The notes under the pieces: generated by a model
The model's database searches: none
The model's input: only the letters and a program-made list of their open reading frames with translations
Told to the model about the DNA's origin: nothing
Translations under genes and position numbers: made by a program
Shown here: piece after piece, positions 33,657-43,056 of the stretch
Layout: every line of letters begins with the position of its first letter
Numbering within the stretch: position 1 is the stretch's first letter
DNA from: JAXHLG01 sp034522495
Lineage (GTDB): Bacteria; Patescibacteriota; Minisyncoccia; Moranbacterales; DUUL01
Length of the DNA stretch: 64,000 nucleotides
NCBI GenBank assembly: GCA_034522495.1
Contig: JAXHLG010000002.1
Coordinates: 868,001-932,000, forward strand
Reading direction: 5' to 3'

Positions 33657-34160
33657 CTATGCCCTGGCTTCACTCTCCTTTGCGAGGTGCTTGTGAAGCC
33701 TGGTTTTAAGACCGGTGCCGTAGGCAGTGCTTGACCACCGGCCGCAAGAAAAGCATTTCATGGATACAAATTTACCTCCTTTACATGTCAGGGGAATAAG
33801 ATAGTTTTCACACCTTCCACATCTATCAATCTGCTCCACCAAGTTTTCTAAAATATTTACCTTTTCGAATAAAATACGCGACCATTCGTTCTGAAGTTGA
33901 GTCTTTTTTAAAACCACTCGATTAAAGCCCTTGGTGGTTTTCAAGATAGCATCCAGATCGCCCCTTTTAATTAGCCCTTTTTTTGTTGCCACGCAGGGAA
34001 TAAATACAACAATGGAAAGATTTTTTTCTGAAAAATTCTTGTAGAACGCGCATCTCATCCCCAAAAGCTTGGGAGCATAAAAAGCAAAGCCTTGAAAATT
34101 AAACTCAAAAAAACCTTTTAAATGGGCCAACAACCTTTCAGCCTCAGAAGATGCGTGCAT
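33657..34160 (-). CDS. Protein with C-terminal zinc ribbon
   Basis: 167 residues. AGGAGA lies 7 nt upstream of ATG. The first 110 residues are alpha/beta with a repeated VVFIP/RVVLKK strand pattern and no known motif. The tail has CGRC and CFSC knuckles about 20 residues apart, a zinc ribbon, then a basic end (KTRLHKHLAKE). The overall look suggests nucleic-acid contact, for example a small nuclease-like or ribosome-associated protein, but this is a guess. Own promoter and terminator. Confidence 0.7.
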   Translation of the reverse strand: MHASSEAERLLAHLKGFFEFNFQGFAFYAPKLLGMRCAFYKNFSEKNLSIVVFIPCVATKKGLIKRGDLDAILKTTKGFNRVVLKKTQLQNEWSRILFEKVNILENLVEQIDRCGRCENYLIPLTCKGGKFVSMKCFSCGRWSSTAYGTGLKTRLHKHLAKESEARA

Positions 34161-34215
34161 ACTTTTTCTCCTCGCTGAAGATTAATGAAAGCCTGCTAAA
34201 AAGAACTGAGGTATT

Positions 34216-34244
34216 CTTGTACCATAAATTAGCAAAAAAGTCAA
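34216..34244 (-). promoter_or_regulatory. Promoter of the zinc-ribbon gene
   Basis: TTGACT, 17-nt spacer, TACAAG on the minus strand, about 55 nt before the start codon. Confidence 0.5.
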
Positions 34245-34339
34245 TCAAATAGCCGCGTGAGAGGATAATCAACTTTAAGATGGATAAATTATTTGGAGAC
34301 AAAAAATTTCTCTGGTACCGTAATAAATAAATACCGGCA

Positions 34340-34509
34340 GAAACCACTGAAAAATGTCATTCTGAACTTGTTTACCCGGCTTTGACTTGCCGTGTCCGCC
34401 TCTGGCGGGATTCAGAATCTAATGATTACCAGAAAAAGGCTTCGTAAAGAGATTCTGATTTTCATCAGAATGACAAAAATATCAAAATAGTCAATTTTTC
34501 AGTGGTTTC
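34340..34509. repeat. Family A element, copy 6
   Basis: Forward orientation without the nested GC module; GAAACCACTGAAAAATG at the left, TTTTTCAGTGGTTTC at the right, both carrying the same A change, so the ends have co-varied. Confidence 0.85.
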
Positions 34510-34598
34510 CCGGCATAAATTAATCAGTGAAAAAGTTCCGCCTTTGCATAAATCAATAAAAAAAACGCCGATAAATTTTCCTTCTTAACGCTTTGAAT

Positions 34599-35630
34599 AT
34601 GAAAAAAATAATTCTATTAATGTCAGTTCTTGCAGTTTTTTTGGCTGTTTTTTTGATATTCAAAGATAAGGGAAAAGAAGAAGCTTTTTCCGAGGATGTC
34701 AAGCCGCAAGTTAATTATTCAAAGAAAAATACCCCGGATCCAAAGCCGGAATTTCTCCGGGAGCATCCGGACTCCATTCCAAAAATGGCTAAAAAAGAAT
34801 ACTCGGGAGAAAACTTGAAACTCTTCAAGGTATTGGATAACAACAACGCCTACACAAGGCATTCCATCACCTACCAAAGCGAGGGATTCACTATTTCCGG
34901 AATTATGAATATCCCCAAAGGAGAAGGTCCTTTTCCCATTCTTATTCTCAATCACGGATATATCGATCCTGAAGTTTATACCAATGGACAGGGCTTGAAG
35001 CGGGAACAAGATTTTTTTGCTCGCCACGGTTATGCGGTCTTGCACAGCGACTATCGCAATCATGCCTACTCGGATTTTGACCCGAATAATGAAATCCGTC
35101 CCAGAGCCGGATACGTCGAAGACGTGATAAACGCTACCCGAGCTTTAAAAAAGTCGGACTTGGAGATGATAGACAGAAGCAAAATAGGGATGCTGGGCCA
35201 TTCCATGGGCGGCGGAGTAACCCTCAACGTCATGGTCATAAAGCCTGAAATCGCCCAAGCCTATGCCCTTTTGGCTCCCATTCATTCCGATTACAAGGTC
35301 AATTTTAACAAATGGGTTGTCAGCGATTGGTCCCAGACCGCCAAAGAATTTGTCGATCTCTACGGCAAGCCCGAAGAAAACCCGGAACTTTGGGACACCT
35401 TGAGCGCCAAAAATTATTTCAATCGGGTATCTTCTCCCATTATTCTTCACCAAGGCGAAGCGGATAACCAAGTTCCGGTTGCTTGGTCGCAGGAACTTTC
35501 CAAAATGCTTAAATCTGCCAGGAAAGACATCCGCTATTTTGAATACCCAGAGGAAGGCCACACATTTTATTCCGCCCAAAGTATGGTTATGCAGCGAACA
35601 TTGGATTTTTTTAATGAACATTTGAATTAA
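34599..35630 (+). CDS. Membrane-anchored alpha/beta hydrolase, paralog 2
   Basis: 343 residues from ATG at 34,599. Signal anchor about 3-20. Core motifs: ILNHGYIDPE, nucleophile Ser in MLGHSMGGG about 202, Asp in HQGEADNQVP about 291, His in PEEGHTFY about 324. Same architecture and spacing as the 26,816-27,886 protein, with which it shares the lead-in YSGxxxxxxKVLxN and QSEGFxISGxxxIP strands. Extracellular esterase or peptidase likely. A family A element precedes it. Confidence 0.88.
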   Translation: MKKIILLMSVLAVFLAVFLIFKDKGKEEAFSEDVKPQVNYSKKNTPDPKPEFLREHPDSIPKMAKKEYSGENLKLFKVLDNNNAYTRHSITYQSEGFTISGIMNIPKGEGPFPILILNHGYIDPEVYTNGQGLKREQDFFARHGYAVLHSDYRNHAYSDFDPNNEIRPRAGYVEDVINATRALKKSDLEMIDRSKIGMLGHSMGGGVTLNVMVIKPEIAQAYALLAPIHSDYKVNFNKWVVSDWSQTAKEFVDLYGKPEENPELWDTLSAKNYFNRVSSPIILHQGEADNQVPVAWSQELSKMLKSARKDIRYFEYPEEGHTFYSAQSMVMQRTLDFFNEHLN

Positions 35631-35728
35631 GCTGTGCGCATCAAATTTGTATTCTCTTGAAAAGATTATTAACTCCTCTCGCTTATTGAATAAATTTTAA
35701 AACTTATTTAAGGCGCTTTTTTCAAAAA

Positions 35729-37780
35729 CTATTCGCTAACCGTTAACATCTTGGCATTAACCGCAACCACCACGGTACTCAAAGACATCAATACTGCTCC
35801 GACCGCCGGAGAGAGCAGGATTCCATAGCCGGCCAAGACTCCGGCCGCCAGAGGGATAGCAAACACGTTGTATCCCGTAGCCCAAATGAGGTTCTGGATC
35901 ATTTTTTTGTAAGTCTTCCGGCCGAAACTGATCAGGGTCAATATATCGCCCGGGTTGTTGTTGACAAGAATTATATCGGCGGTTTCTCCGGCAACGTCCG
36001 TTCCGCTTCCGATAGCAATTCCCACATCGGCCTGGGCAAGCGCCGGCGCGTCGTTGATGCCGTCGCCGGCCATGGCCACATATTCATCTTTACCTTGAAG
36101 CTCTTTTATTTTGGCTTGCTTTTCCTCCGGCAAAACACCGGCAAAAAAACCGTCCAGGCCAAGCTCCTCTGAGACTTCCCGGGCAGTTTCTTCATTGTCT
36201 CCGGTTAGCATCCAAATCTTAATTCCTTTCTTTTTCAACTCCTCTACCGCGTCTTTGGATTCTTTCCTAATTGAATCGGAAAGGCTTAAAAAGCCTAAAA
36301 TTTCCTTTTTATTTTTCTTTTTTTCAATCAAATAAACCGCAGTGCCGGAAATTCCCACTGTTTCCTGGGGTTTTTCCAGCCCAAGCTCGGCAAGATATCC
36401 CGGCCCCGCAGCAATTATATCCCTGCCGCCGACTTTTCCCCCTATTCCTTTTCCTTTTATTGCTTGGAAGTTGTCCGCCTTGAAAAGCTCAATTCCCGCT
36501 TCCTCGGCCTTGGCGACAACAGCCTTGCCTATGGGGTGCTCCGAGTTTTTTTCCAATGACGCCGCTATTTTCAAAACATCTTCTTCACTCCATCCTTTTT
36601 TGATTGAAATAATTTCCTTAACTTTAAAAACGCCCTCTGTCAAAGTGCCGGTTTTGTCAAAAACCACCGTGGTAATTTTCCTCGCGTTCTCAAAAGAAGT
36701 TCTGTTTTTTATCAAAAGCCCGTTGCTTGCCGCTATGGCCGTTGAGCCGGCCGCCACCAGGGGAATAGCCAGTCCAAGCGCATGAGGACAAGTAATGACC
36801 AAAACCGTTGCCGTCCTTTCTATGGCAAAAGCCAACTCGCCCGAAGCAACAAGCCAGCCAACAAAAGTAGCCGCGCCGGCGGCGATGGCTATCATGGTAA
36901 GCCAGAAAGCGGCCTTATCCGCCAAAGCCTGCGTTTTGGATTTGGAAGATTGAGCCTGCCGGACAAGATTCATCACTTTGGAAAGATAAGAGTCCTCCTT
37001 TGCCTGAGTAATCTCTATTTCCAAAGAGCCCTCCCCGTTAACAGAACCGCCAATTACTTCTTCACTCTCGGTTTTGGCAACCGGCTTGGACTCGCCCGTC
37101 AGCATAGATTCATTTACAAAGCTTTTTCCTCTGACGACAACCCCGTCAGCCGGAATTTTCTCTCCCGGCTTAACCAAAATCACATTGCCTTTCTCCAAGC
37201 GCCCGGTTTCCACCTCGACAAACTCCCCGTCTTTTTTAAAATGCGCTTTATCCGGAATAAGGGCGGACAACTTTTCCAGCGCCTTGGAAGCTCCGGCCAC
37301 CGACTTCATCTCGATCCAATGGCCCAGAAGCATCACATCAATCAGGGTAACCAACTCCCAAAAGAAAAATTTTCCCTCCAATCCAAACACCACTGCCCCA
37401 CTGTAAATATACGCCACCACAATCGCCAGAGCAATCAACGTCATCATGCCCGGATTTTTTTCTTTCAATTCTCGATACGCCCCCATATAAAAAGGCTTGC
37501 CTCCATAGAAAAAGACTGCCGTGGAAAGCAAAAACAACACTAACTCGCTTCCGGCAAACTTAAAACTAAAACCCAGAAAATCCTGAACCAATGGCGAAAG
37601 CAACAAAACCGGCACAGTCAGCGCCAGCGACACGAAAAAACGCTCTTTGAACTCTTTCACCGAGTGCCCGGAGTGCTCTCCGCCTTCGTGGCCACTATCG
37701 TGGCCACGATGATGGCCACGAGAGGACTCTTTCGCATTATGATAGTTTTTTTCTGAATCTTTGCGCATCTTTTTTCTCAA
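35729..37780 (-). CDS. copB: P1B-type copper-transporting ATPase, CopB type
   Basis: 683 residues. The N-terminus is His-rich (GHHRGHDSGHEGGEHSGH), typical of CopB and lacking the CxxC heavy-metal domain. The transport motif is TCPHALGLAIP (CPH, not CPC), which marks the P1B-3 group for Cu(II)/Cu(I) or silver. Standard P-type motifs follow: LTGESKP, VFDKTGTLTEG with the phosphorylated Asp about residue 375, and VAMAGDGINDAPALAQADVG. Eight spans. Probably pumps copper out. No copper regulator lies nearby. Confidence 0.93.
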   Translation of the reverse strand: MRKKMRKDSEKNYHNAKESSRGHHRGHDSGHEGGEHSGHSVKEFKERFFVSLALTVPVLLLSPLVQDFLGFSFKFAGSELVLFLLSTAVFFYGGKPFYMGAYRELKEKNPGMMTLIALAIVVAYIYSGAVVFGLEGKFFFWELVTLIDVMLLGHWIEMKSVAGASKALEKLSALIPDKAHFKKDGEFVEVETGRLEKGNVILVKPGEKIPADGVVVRGKSFVNESMLTGESKPVAKTESEEVIGGSVNGEGSLEIEITQAKEDSYLSKVMNLVRQAQSSKSKTQALADKAAFWLTMIAIAAGAATFVGWLVASGELAFAIERTATVLVITCPHALGLAIPLVAAGSTAIAASNGLLIKNRTSFENARKITTVVFDKTGTLTEGVFKVKEIISIKKGWSEEDVLKIAASLEKNSEHPIGKAVVAKAEEAGIELFKADNFQAIKGKGIGGKVGGRDIIAAGPGYLAELGLEKPQETVGISGTAVYLIEKKKNKKEILGFLSLSDSIRKESKDAVEELKKKGIKIWMLTGDNEETAREVSEELGLDGFFAGVLPEEKQAKIKELQGKDEYVAMAGDGINDAPALAQADVGIAIGSGTDVAGETADIILVNNNPGDILTLISFGRKTYKKMIQNLIWATGYNVFAIPLAAGVLAGYGILLSPAVGAVLMSLSTVVVAVNAKMLTVSE

Positions 37781-37820
37781 GACTTAAAGTTTGAAGCAAC
37801 GCCTACAAAGTCCTTTTGTC

Positions 37821-38807
37821 TTAATGCTCTGCAATTTCAATTTTTACGTTTTTCCCGCGAGCTGAAACCTCGGCGGCTCCGCCGATGGGAAAAGTGAATT
37901 GGGGAGTAGTATGGCCAAAGTCGGCGCCATAAATTACCGGCATATTCTCCAATTCTTTTTTGCTTTTAATAATTTTTACCAATTTATCTTTAGTGATGTT
38001 CACGCTCTTTTGAAACCTGCCGATGACAACTCCTTTCACCTTGGAAAAGCCGGGTTGATGAATCAATGACTGCAAATTTCTATCAAATTCAACCTCAAAC
38101 AATTCCCCCGTTGCATCGTCATCCTCAATAAACAAAAGCGAATCCTCGAGATTGGGCATAAATTCAGTACCGTTCAAGAGATTGAAAGTGCATAAATTGC
38201 CTCCCAAAGTTTTGCCTTTTGCCTGGCCTTCGTTGATAACAAGACATCCCTCGTTGTCAAAAAATTCCCTGTTTTCCTGATCTTTATACCAAGCATCGTC
38301 GCTCCACCGGCCGGAAGGATGAACTTCAAACGCCTCATTTTCAATCAAGCATTTCTTGAAATGCTCAATGGTATAATCAATGCCCTTTTGCATTCCAAAA
38401 GTGGAAAAATGGGGGCCGGAATATGTAATCAGCCCGGTTTTGCGGTATATTGCGTTGGCCAAAGCGGTGATATCAGAGTATCCGCACAAAATTTTAGAGT
38501 TGTCTTTTATCAAATCATAATCAAGATAACTCAAAATCTGATTCGCATTAAAGCCGCCGATCACCGTCAAAATTCCTTTCACGTTTTTATCCAAAAAGGC
38601 CTCATGCAGATCAGTGACCCTTGATTCGATAGACGAAGAAATGAATTCGTCTTTTTCCTCAGCTTTTTTGGAGTACGTGACCTTAAGCCCCATCTTTTCC
38701 AGTCTTTCTTGAGCAATCTTTCTTACATCATCCGAAATCAAGCCCAAGCTCATCGAGGGGGCTATCACTCTTATTTCATCTCCGGCTTTTAATTTTTGCG
38801 GGATCAT
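37821..38807 (-). CDS. MccF/LD-carboxypeptidase-like S66 serine peptidase
   Basis: 328 residues. The N-terminus (KAGDEIRVIAPSMS) and the active-site block ILCGYSDITALANAI, with the nucleophile Ser about residue 115, match family S66; GGFNANQIL and the later SLLFIEDDDATGELFEVEFDR fit the MccF branch more than peptidoglycan LD-carboxypeptidase. The Glu and His of the triad fall in FIEDDD and FGHTTPQF. It may cleave murein peptides or detoxify peptidyl-nucleotide antibiotics. Cytoplasmic, no signal. Confidence 0.88.
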   Translation of the reverse strand: MIPQKLKAGDEIRVIAPSMSLGLISDDVRKIAQERLEKMGLKVTYSKKAEEKDEFISSSIESRVTDLHEAFLDKNVKGILTVIGGFNANQILSYLDYDLIKDNSKILCGYSDITALANAIYRKTGLITYSGPHFSTFGMQKGIDYTIEHFKKCLIENEAFEVHPSGRWSDDAWYKDQENREFFDNEGCLVINEGQAKGKTLGGNLCTFNLLNGTEFMPNLEDSLLFIEDDDATGELFEVEFDRNLQSLIHQPGFSKVKGVVIGRFQKSVNITKDKLVKIIKSKKELENMPVIYGADFGHTTPQFTFPIGGAAEVSARGKNVKIEIAEH

Positions 38808-38878
38808 AGATTTGATTTAATTTGTTTAATAACTTCAGAAGCAAACTAAAAATAACACTTTAGAAAATGATTTCTGTT

Positions 38879-39009
38879 GAAACCACTGAAGAATATAGAA
38901 ATCCCCTGGAAATGTCATCCTGATGAAAATCAGGATCTCCATGAATAAGCTACGTTTGCAAATTTATAGATTCTGAATCAAGTTCAGAATAACATTCTTC
39001 AGTGGTTTC
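38879..39009. repeat. Family A element, copy 7 (short, reverse)
   Basis: Carries a single CATCCTGATGAAAATCAGGATC core and a short TTCTGAATCAAGTTCAGAA core, with the sequence TATAGAAATCCCCTGGAAATG also seen in copies 2 and 10. Confidence 0.8.
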
Positions 39010-39054
39010 TTCTTCTTTATTTTAAGTTTATACCACTTGGCTCTAAAATGCAAA

Positions 39055-39090
39055 ACGGGATACGCAATGTTTCAAAGCGTATCCCGTTGA
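39055..39090. terminator. Terminator of the 39,096-39,410 gene
   Basis: ACGGGATACGC / GCGTATCCCGT perfect stem just past the stop. Confidence 0.8.
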
Positions 39091-39095
39091 AATTT

Positions 39096-39410
39096 TTAAT
39101 AGTCAATAATACCTATACCCCATGCAGCTTTTATGTCCAAATGCGCTATGAGCCCGATAATTAAATATAGAGCAAATCCAGCAATTAATCCGGCCCAGAT
39201 ACTATCGACCCAGAACATACTCAAATTAAGAAAATAGAAAACCAAAACAGTAGCCACCGGCAAGCAAATCCCCAGAGCAAGAAAGAGCGCCCCCATCCGG
39301 CCGAAATCGCTGCCAACATCGCCGGGCAACTCAGCCAACAGCCTCAGCGCCCAGAAGATCAAACCCACAGAAAAAGCTAAAGATCTATTTAAAAAAATGG
39401 ATGCTGACAT
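39096..39410 (-). CDS. Small multi-span membrane protein
   Basis: 104 residues with three hydrophobic helices (about 8-26, 42-64, 70-92). The upstream run AAGGGGGGGGG lies about 4 nt from ATG and may act as a ribosome-binding site. No family recognised. Followed by its own terminator. Confidence 0.65.
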   Translation of the reverse strand: MSASIFLNRSLAFSVGLIFWALRLLAELPGDVGSDFGRMGALFLALGICLPVATVLVFYFLNLSMFWVDSIWAGLIAGFALYLIIGLIAHLDIKAAWGIGIIDY

Positions 39411-39460
39411 AAGCCCCCCCCTTTTTTTTTAAAGAACTGTAAACATAATAAAATAACTTC

Positions 39461-39490
39461 AAAAGAGGCGACGCGCTCGCCGCCTCTTAA
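39461..39490. terminator. Terminator of the 39,500-39,691 gene
   Basis: AAGAGGCG / CGCCTCTT stem directly after the stop codon on the minus strand. Confidence 0.75.
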
Positions 39491-39499
39491 TACAATGGG

Positions 39500-39691
39500 T
39501 TACACCATGTTGGTTAGCCTTTTTTCCAGCTTTGGCAATGTCCTTTTTTGTAAATACTGGAGTCTCTCCTGACAATCACCTTTTCTGCTAAGGCAATCAA
39601 TCTCAGCCTTTACTTCTTTAATGATCTGCCTTAACGTAACTGGATCCGACCTTTTCTCAGCCTTCCTTTTGTTACCATTTCTTTTTGGCAT
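39500..39691 (-). CDS. Small basic coiled-coil-like protein
   Basis: 63 residues from ATG at 39,691, preferred because GAGGGGG lies 6 nt upstream; a longer frame would start at 39,721. The N-terminus is Lys/Arg-rich (PKRNGNKRKAEKR), the rest helical with Leu spacing (TLRQIIKEVKAEIDCL, RLQYLQKRTLPKLEKRL). A nucleic-acid or ribosome-associated role is possible. It has its own promoter. Confidence 0.65.
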   Translation of the reverse strand: MPKRNGNKRKAEKRSDPVTLRQIIKEVKAEIDCLSRKGDCQERLQYLQKRTLPKLEKRLTNMV

Positions 39692-39736
39692 AAAACCCCC
39701 TCTGCTTGAAGATTTCTTCAAAAAAACCTTGCCAAA

Positions 39737-39765
39737 ATATTAAACCAAAATCAACGAGAAGTCAA
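39737..39765 (-). promoter_or_regulatory. Promoter of the small basic gene
   Basis: TTGACT, 17-nt spacer, TAATAT, about 45 nt before the ATG at 39,691. Confidence 0.65.
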
Positions 39766-39877
39766 AAAAGTCATTCCAAAAAAATTTCTTTTTCTAAACC
39801 CAAAAACAACAAAAAGCACCCTTGCAGGCTTGTAATAATCAATCAAATGCAACACACTCTGGAATTCTGCCAATTGT

Positions 39878-40969
39878 TTAAAGTTTCCTGTATCTGGTTC
39901 CCCTGCCTGCGCCGATTTTTTCTATCCTTTTCAACTTCAGCAATTTTGTTAGCGCCTGGTTGACTGTCGGTCTGGCAACCCCGGTTTTTTCTGCTATTTC
40001 GCCCGGAGCCGCTTCAAAAACAGTCTGTAGATAATCCCAAATAGATAATTGTTTTGGAGACAATAGCTTCTCCACTTGTTCGCTTTCCAAAAGCTCAACC
40101 GCCATTTCTGACTGTTTGAGAAAAATATCCAAAAAATATTCCAGCCAATCGGTGATATTTTCATTTCTTGCGCCAAATGTTTTTTGGCTTCTGCGAAGAG
40201 CTATGTAATAACTGTCTTTATTGTCTTCAATCAGTTTTTCGTGAGAAACATAAGGCATATATAAATATCCCTCTTTCAGCAACAAGAGATTTGTCAAAAT
40301 TCTGGACAATCTTCCATTCCCATCTTGAAATGGGTGAATGTTTAAAAATTCAACAACAAAGTTTCCTACCGCCAAAAGCGGATGAACCTTCTTTTCTTCG
40401 AGCGCTTTTTGCGTCCAATCCAATAATTCCTGCATCTTTTTGGGAGTAAGATAAGGGGGAGCAGTTTTAAAAACAGTCCCGATTTCATTTCCTTTCTCAT
40501 CTTTCATCACTACATTATTCGGCATTCCCTTGTACTCGCCTTTGTGTTTTTCATCCTTGGAAACATACTTTAGTATTTCATTATGAAAATGTTTAATAGA
40601 GTTCTCGCTTAACTTTAGCGTTTCCCCCGCCTTCGCTTTGGCTTCGGCGGACAAGCAAGAAGCAAAAACATTTTCAAGCAATTCATAATATCCTCTAACC
40701 TCCTGTTCATCCCGGCTTTTCCATTTGTCAATTTTCAAGCCTTGGATTAGCTTTTCCACATCTTCATCAGTTAGTTTTGATCCTTCAATACGGGTGGAAG
40801 CGCCAGCAGAAGTAATCAAAACCGACTTCCTGAGACGGCCTAAAATTTGAGGGTTTAAATTAATTCCCCCAATCCAACGGCCTTTGATCTCATCTATTTT
40901 AGCTATCTTTGACCATGTTTCCGATGAAATATTAGCAAGTCGATGATCAAATCTGTTGCTTTTTATCAT
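39878..40969 (-). CDS. Fic-domain protein with winged-helix C-terminus
   Basis: 363 residues. The Fic motif is complete: NIHPFQDGNGRLSR about residues 213-226, with the catalytic His and Arg. An inhibitory helix of class II type is visible near the N-terminus (SAGASTRIEGSKLTD, the S/TxxxEG pattern about 55-66), which would block ATP binding. The C-terminal 90 residues look like a winged HTH (ETAPGEIAEKTGVARPTVNQAL-like, here split by positions 310-350). Such proteins AMPylate targets or autoregulate transcription. No antitoxin gene beside it is needed. Confidence 0.92.
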   Translation of the reverse strand: MIKSNRFDHRLANISSETWSKIAKIDEIKGRWIGGINLNPQILGRLRKSVLITSAGASTRIEGSKLTDEDVEKLIQGLKIDKWKSRDEQEVRGYYELLENVFASCLSAEAKAKAGETLKLSENSIKHFHNEILKYVSKDEKHKGEYKGMPNNVVMKDEKGNEIGTVFKTAPPYLTPKKMQELLDWTQKALEEKKVHPLLAVGNFVVEFLNIHPFQDGNGRLSRILTNLLLLKEGYLYMPYVSHEKLIEDNKDSYYIALRRSQKTFGARNENITDWLEYFLDIFLKQSEMAVELLESEQVEKLLSPKQLSIWDYLQTVFEAAPGEIAEKTGVARPTVNQALTKLLKLKRIEKIGAGRGTRYRKL

Positions 40970-41111
40970 AATTTAGCTTATATATTTACTATATAAGATT
41001 ATATAAGATTATATAAGAAAAGTCAACAAGTTTTCTTGCCTACTATCTATATAGGAAAACCGGCTTCGCGCCTGTTTAATCTCTGATAAAGAGTTATTTT
41101 ATGGTAAAAAA

Positions 41112-41648
41112 TCACAACAATCCTAGATAGTCCAAGCCGATATAGCCAACTTCAATATCGGTGTTTTTTCCGCTTTTTAGTAATTCCCTAAACTCATCAA
41201 GATTCATCAAAACAACTTCGGCAAATTCAGACTTGTCCAAATTTTGCTCGGCGACTTTTTCGCAATCCTTAACCACAACACAATGCCGATTCATTGTGGA
41301 ATAGGCACAATCATAAGCAGTGGTTACAAATTCCGCCTTTCCTCTATAACCCGTCTCTTCCAGAAGTTCTCTTTCCGCCGCTTGCTCTGGTGTTTCATTT
41401 TCATCAACATACCCGCCTGGAAGTTCGTTGAGTATTTCATTCGGACCTGGTCGGAATTGTTTAACTAAAATTACCTGCTGGTCTTTGGTAAGAGCTAAAA
41501 TTCCCGTAGCTGGACCTTCTTTTTTCAAATAAAAATCCTTATTCTCTCCATCAGGCATTTTAAAGATAGTCTCTTCAATTTTCCTCCCGTATTTTTGAAA
41601 AGCAATTTTTCTTGATAATTCTTCCCGATTTTCAATTTTGTTCGGCAT
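41112..41648 (-). CDS. Nudix hydrolase (ADP-ribose pyrophosphatase-like)
   Basis: 178 residues. A full Nudix box GX5EX7REUXEEXGU runs from GGYVDENETP to RELLEETGY (about residues 79-101), preceded by VILVKQFRPGPNEILNELP, which is typical of the ADP-ribose pyrophosphatase group. It would hydrolyse a nucleoside diphosphate linked to another moiety. Stop codon of the upstream gene and this start are 2 nt apart, so it is translated with the HExxH gene before it. Confidence 0.92.
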   Translation of the reverse strand: MPNKIENREELSRKIAFQKYGRKIEETIFKMPDGENKDFYLKKEGPATGILALTKDQQVILVKQFRPGPNEILNELPGGYVDENETPEQAAERELLEETGYRGKAEFVTTAYDCAYSTMNRHCVVVKDCEKVAEQNLDKSEFAEVVLMNLDEFRELLKSGKNTDIEVGYIGLDYLGLL

Positions 41649-41649
41649 A

Positions 41650-42336
41650 TTATTTCAAAAAAGGCTTATAATTTAAAGTATCTTTTCTATTAAATTTCAT
41701 TTTCTCAATGTAGTCCAGCGAAATATGCTCGCTGTCATTTTGAATTTGATTTTTTCTATAAATTCCATCCAAAAGAGAACTCTCGCATAATATGTCCACC
41801 AGCATTTCTTTTTGCCAGTGAGGAATATTGTATTTTGTAATTAAAGGCTTCTCTATGATTAGATGGACCGTTTCGTGAATTATTGTTTCAAATATGTCTT
41901 GAATGGAGTCGGACATTAGAACAAAAACCTTATCCGGCAAATCATACCCACCTCCGCTTCCATAAGCGGTAAAAAACAACTGGATTGATTTCGGCGTTTC
42001 ATACTCAAAAGCGCTGAAAAAAGAATCTAATTTTAGGCTATGCTTGCTTAGCAGCTTCTGTACTTCTCTTTGAATCTCTTCAAAGTTCTTTTCGTTTTCA
42101 GAGAATTCTTTTTCTACTGCCTTTTTTATTTCCTCATCACTGCTTTCTCTGGATATTCCAACAGGCAAAATAGCTTCATATCCATTTTCTTTATACCAAT
42201 CTAAATCGCCTGCAACCTCTTTTGCCTGCTTTATTTCAGTTTCTAAATTATGGTTAAAGTTGTATTTCATTGCATTTTTTACTTCGCTAATAACCTCAAC
42301 TTTTCCAGTAAATATCTCGTTCCCAATATTTTCCAT
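41650..42336 (-). CDS. HExxH zincin-like protein
   Basis: 228 residues, or 206 if it begins at the ATG at 42,270, which would remove the 58-nt overlap with the upstream gene. The sequence FETIIHETVHLIIEKPL about residues 158-174 contains HExxH, with Glu in the IIEK segment or a later residue as a possible third ligand; a gluzincin- or DUF-type metallopeptidase is likely. No signal peptide. It lies in a tight unit HAD-zincin-Nudix, all on the minus strand. Substrate unknown. Confidence 0.75.
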   Translation of the reverse strand: MENIGNEIFTGKVEVISEVKNAMKYNFNHNLETEIKQAKEVAGDLDWYKENGYEAILPVGISRESSDEEIKKAVEKEFSENEKNFEEIQREVQKLLSKHSLKLDSFFSAFEYETPKSIQLFFTAYGSGGGYDLPDKVFVLMSDSIQDIFETIIHETVHLIIEKPLITKYNIPHWQKEMLVDILCESSLLDGIYRKNQIQNDSEHISLDYIEKMKFNRKDTLNYKPFLK

Positions 42337-42920
42337 ATCTTTAACCCAAGCTTATCATATACTCCGCTTTTATCAATGCAATCATCTATTAGCAAAACAT
42401 CTTTATAAGAAAGCTTTTTGCTTCTTAAATAGTCGTCAAAGAAAGGGATGGGGTTTTCTTCAACATTAAACTTTAGCATTTTTTTGTCAAAAGAAACCAG
42501 GAAATCATCAAAATGCTTTTCCAAGCTTAAAGAAGGTTTGGTGTATTTCATAAAGGTGTCCATATTATCGGTAGCAATTACGCACTCAACTCCTTTCTTT
42601 CTAATTTGGCTAATCAATGGCAAAATTTCATTATCAACCAATTGCATATTCCGACAACTTTGCTCCAAATCCTTTCTTAATAATTCTTTTGAATATCCAA
42701 ATCTTTCTGAAATCATGTCAACAATTTCTTCCTCGTTAGTTTTAGCCCTCATCCAATCCTTGATCAAATGTTTGTTCTCAACAAAAACAAAATTGATAAT
42801 ATCTTTATGCCAATTATGCCTCTGGTGATTCGGATCAGCAAGCTGTTCCCAAAACAAAGAATTGGAAAGTGTCTTATTCCAATCGAAAAAGATGGTTTTG
42901 TATTGATTTTGATTATTCAT
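42279..42920 (-). CDS. HAD-like phosphatase
   Basis: 213 residues. Motif I is IFFDWNKTLS (Asp kept, the second Asp of DxD replaced by Asn); motif II is VIATDNMD, and VLLIDDCIDKSG gives the acidic metal site. The cap region (about 20-90) is helical. Probable small-molecule phosphatase with altered chemistry. First gene of the unit with the zincin and Nudix genes, overlapping the next start. Confidence 0.82.
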   Translation of the reverse strand: MNNQNQYKTIFFDWNKTLSNSLFWEQLADPNHQRHNWHKDIINFVFVENKHLIKDWMRAKTNEEEIVDMISERFGYSKELLRKDLEQSCRNMQLVDNEILPLISQIRKKGVECVIATDNMDTFMKYTKPSLSLEKHFDDFLVSFDKKMLKFNVEENPIPFFDDYLRSKKLSYKDVLLIDDCIDKSGVYDKLGLKIWKILGTRYLLEKLRLLAK

Positions 42921-43056
42921 ACTTTAATTATAATTCTTCTGCAAGATTTAAACCACGGTAGATGCTATTAGATCAGATTTTCGGTAACTTATTTTTCGTT
43001 TATCCTTTAGCGAACTCTGCTGAGTATTACCCTTGCATCACAAGAAGCCAAGGTGG

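Noticed and set aside
36782..37543. 253-codon frame opposite the copper ATPase
   Set aside because: The other strand encodes a complete P-type ATPase with all motifs; the opposite frame is a by-product of its codon bias.
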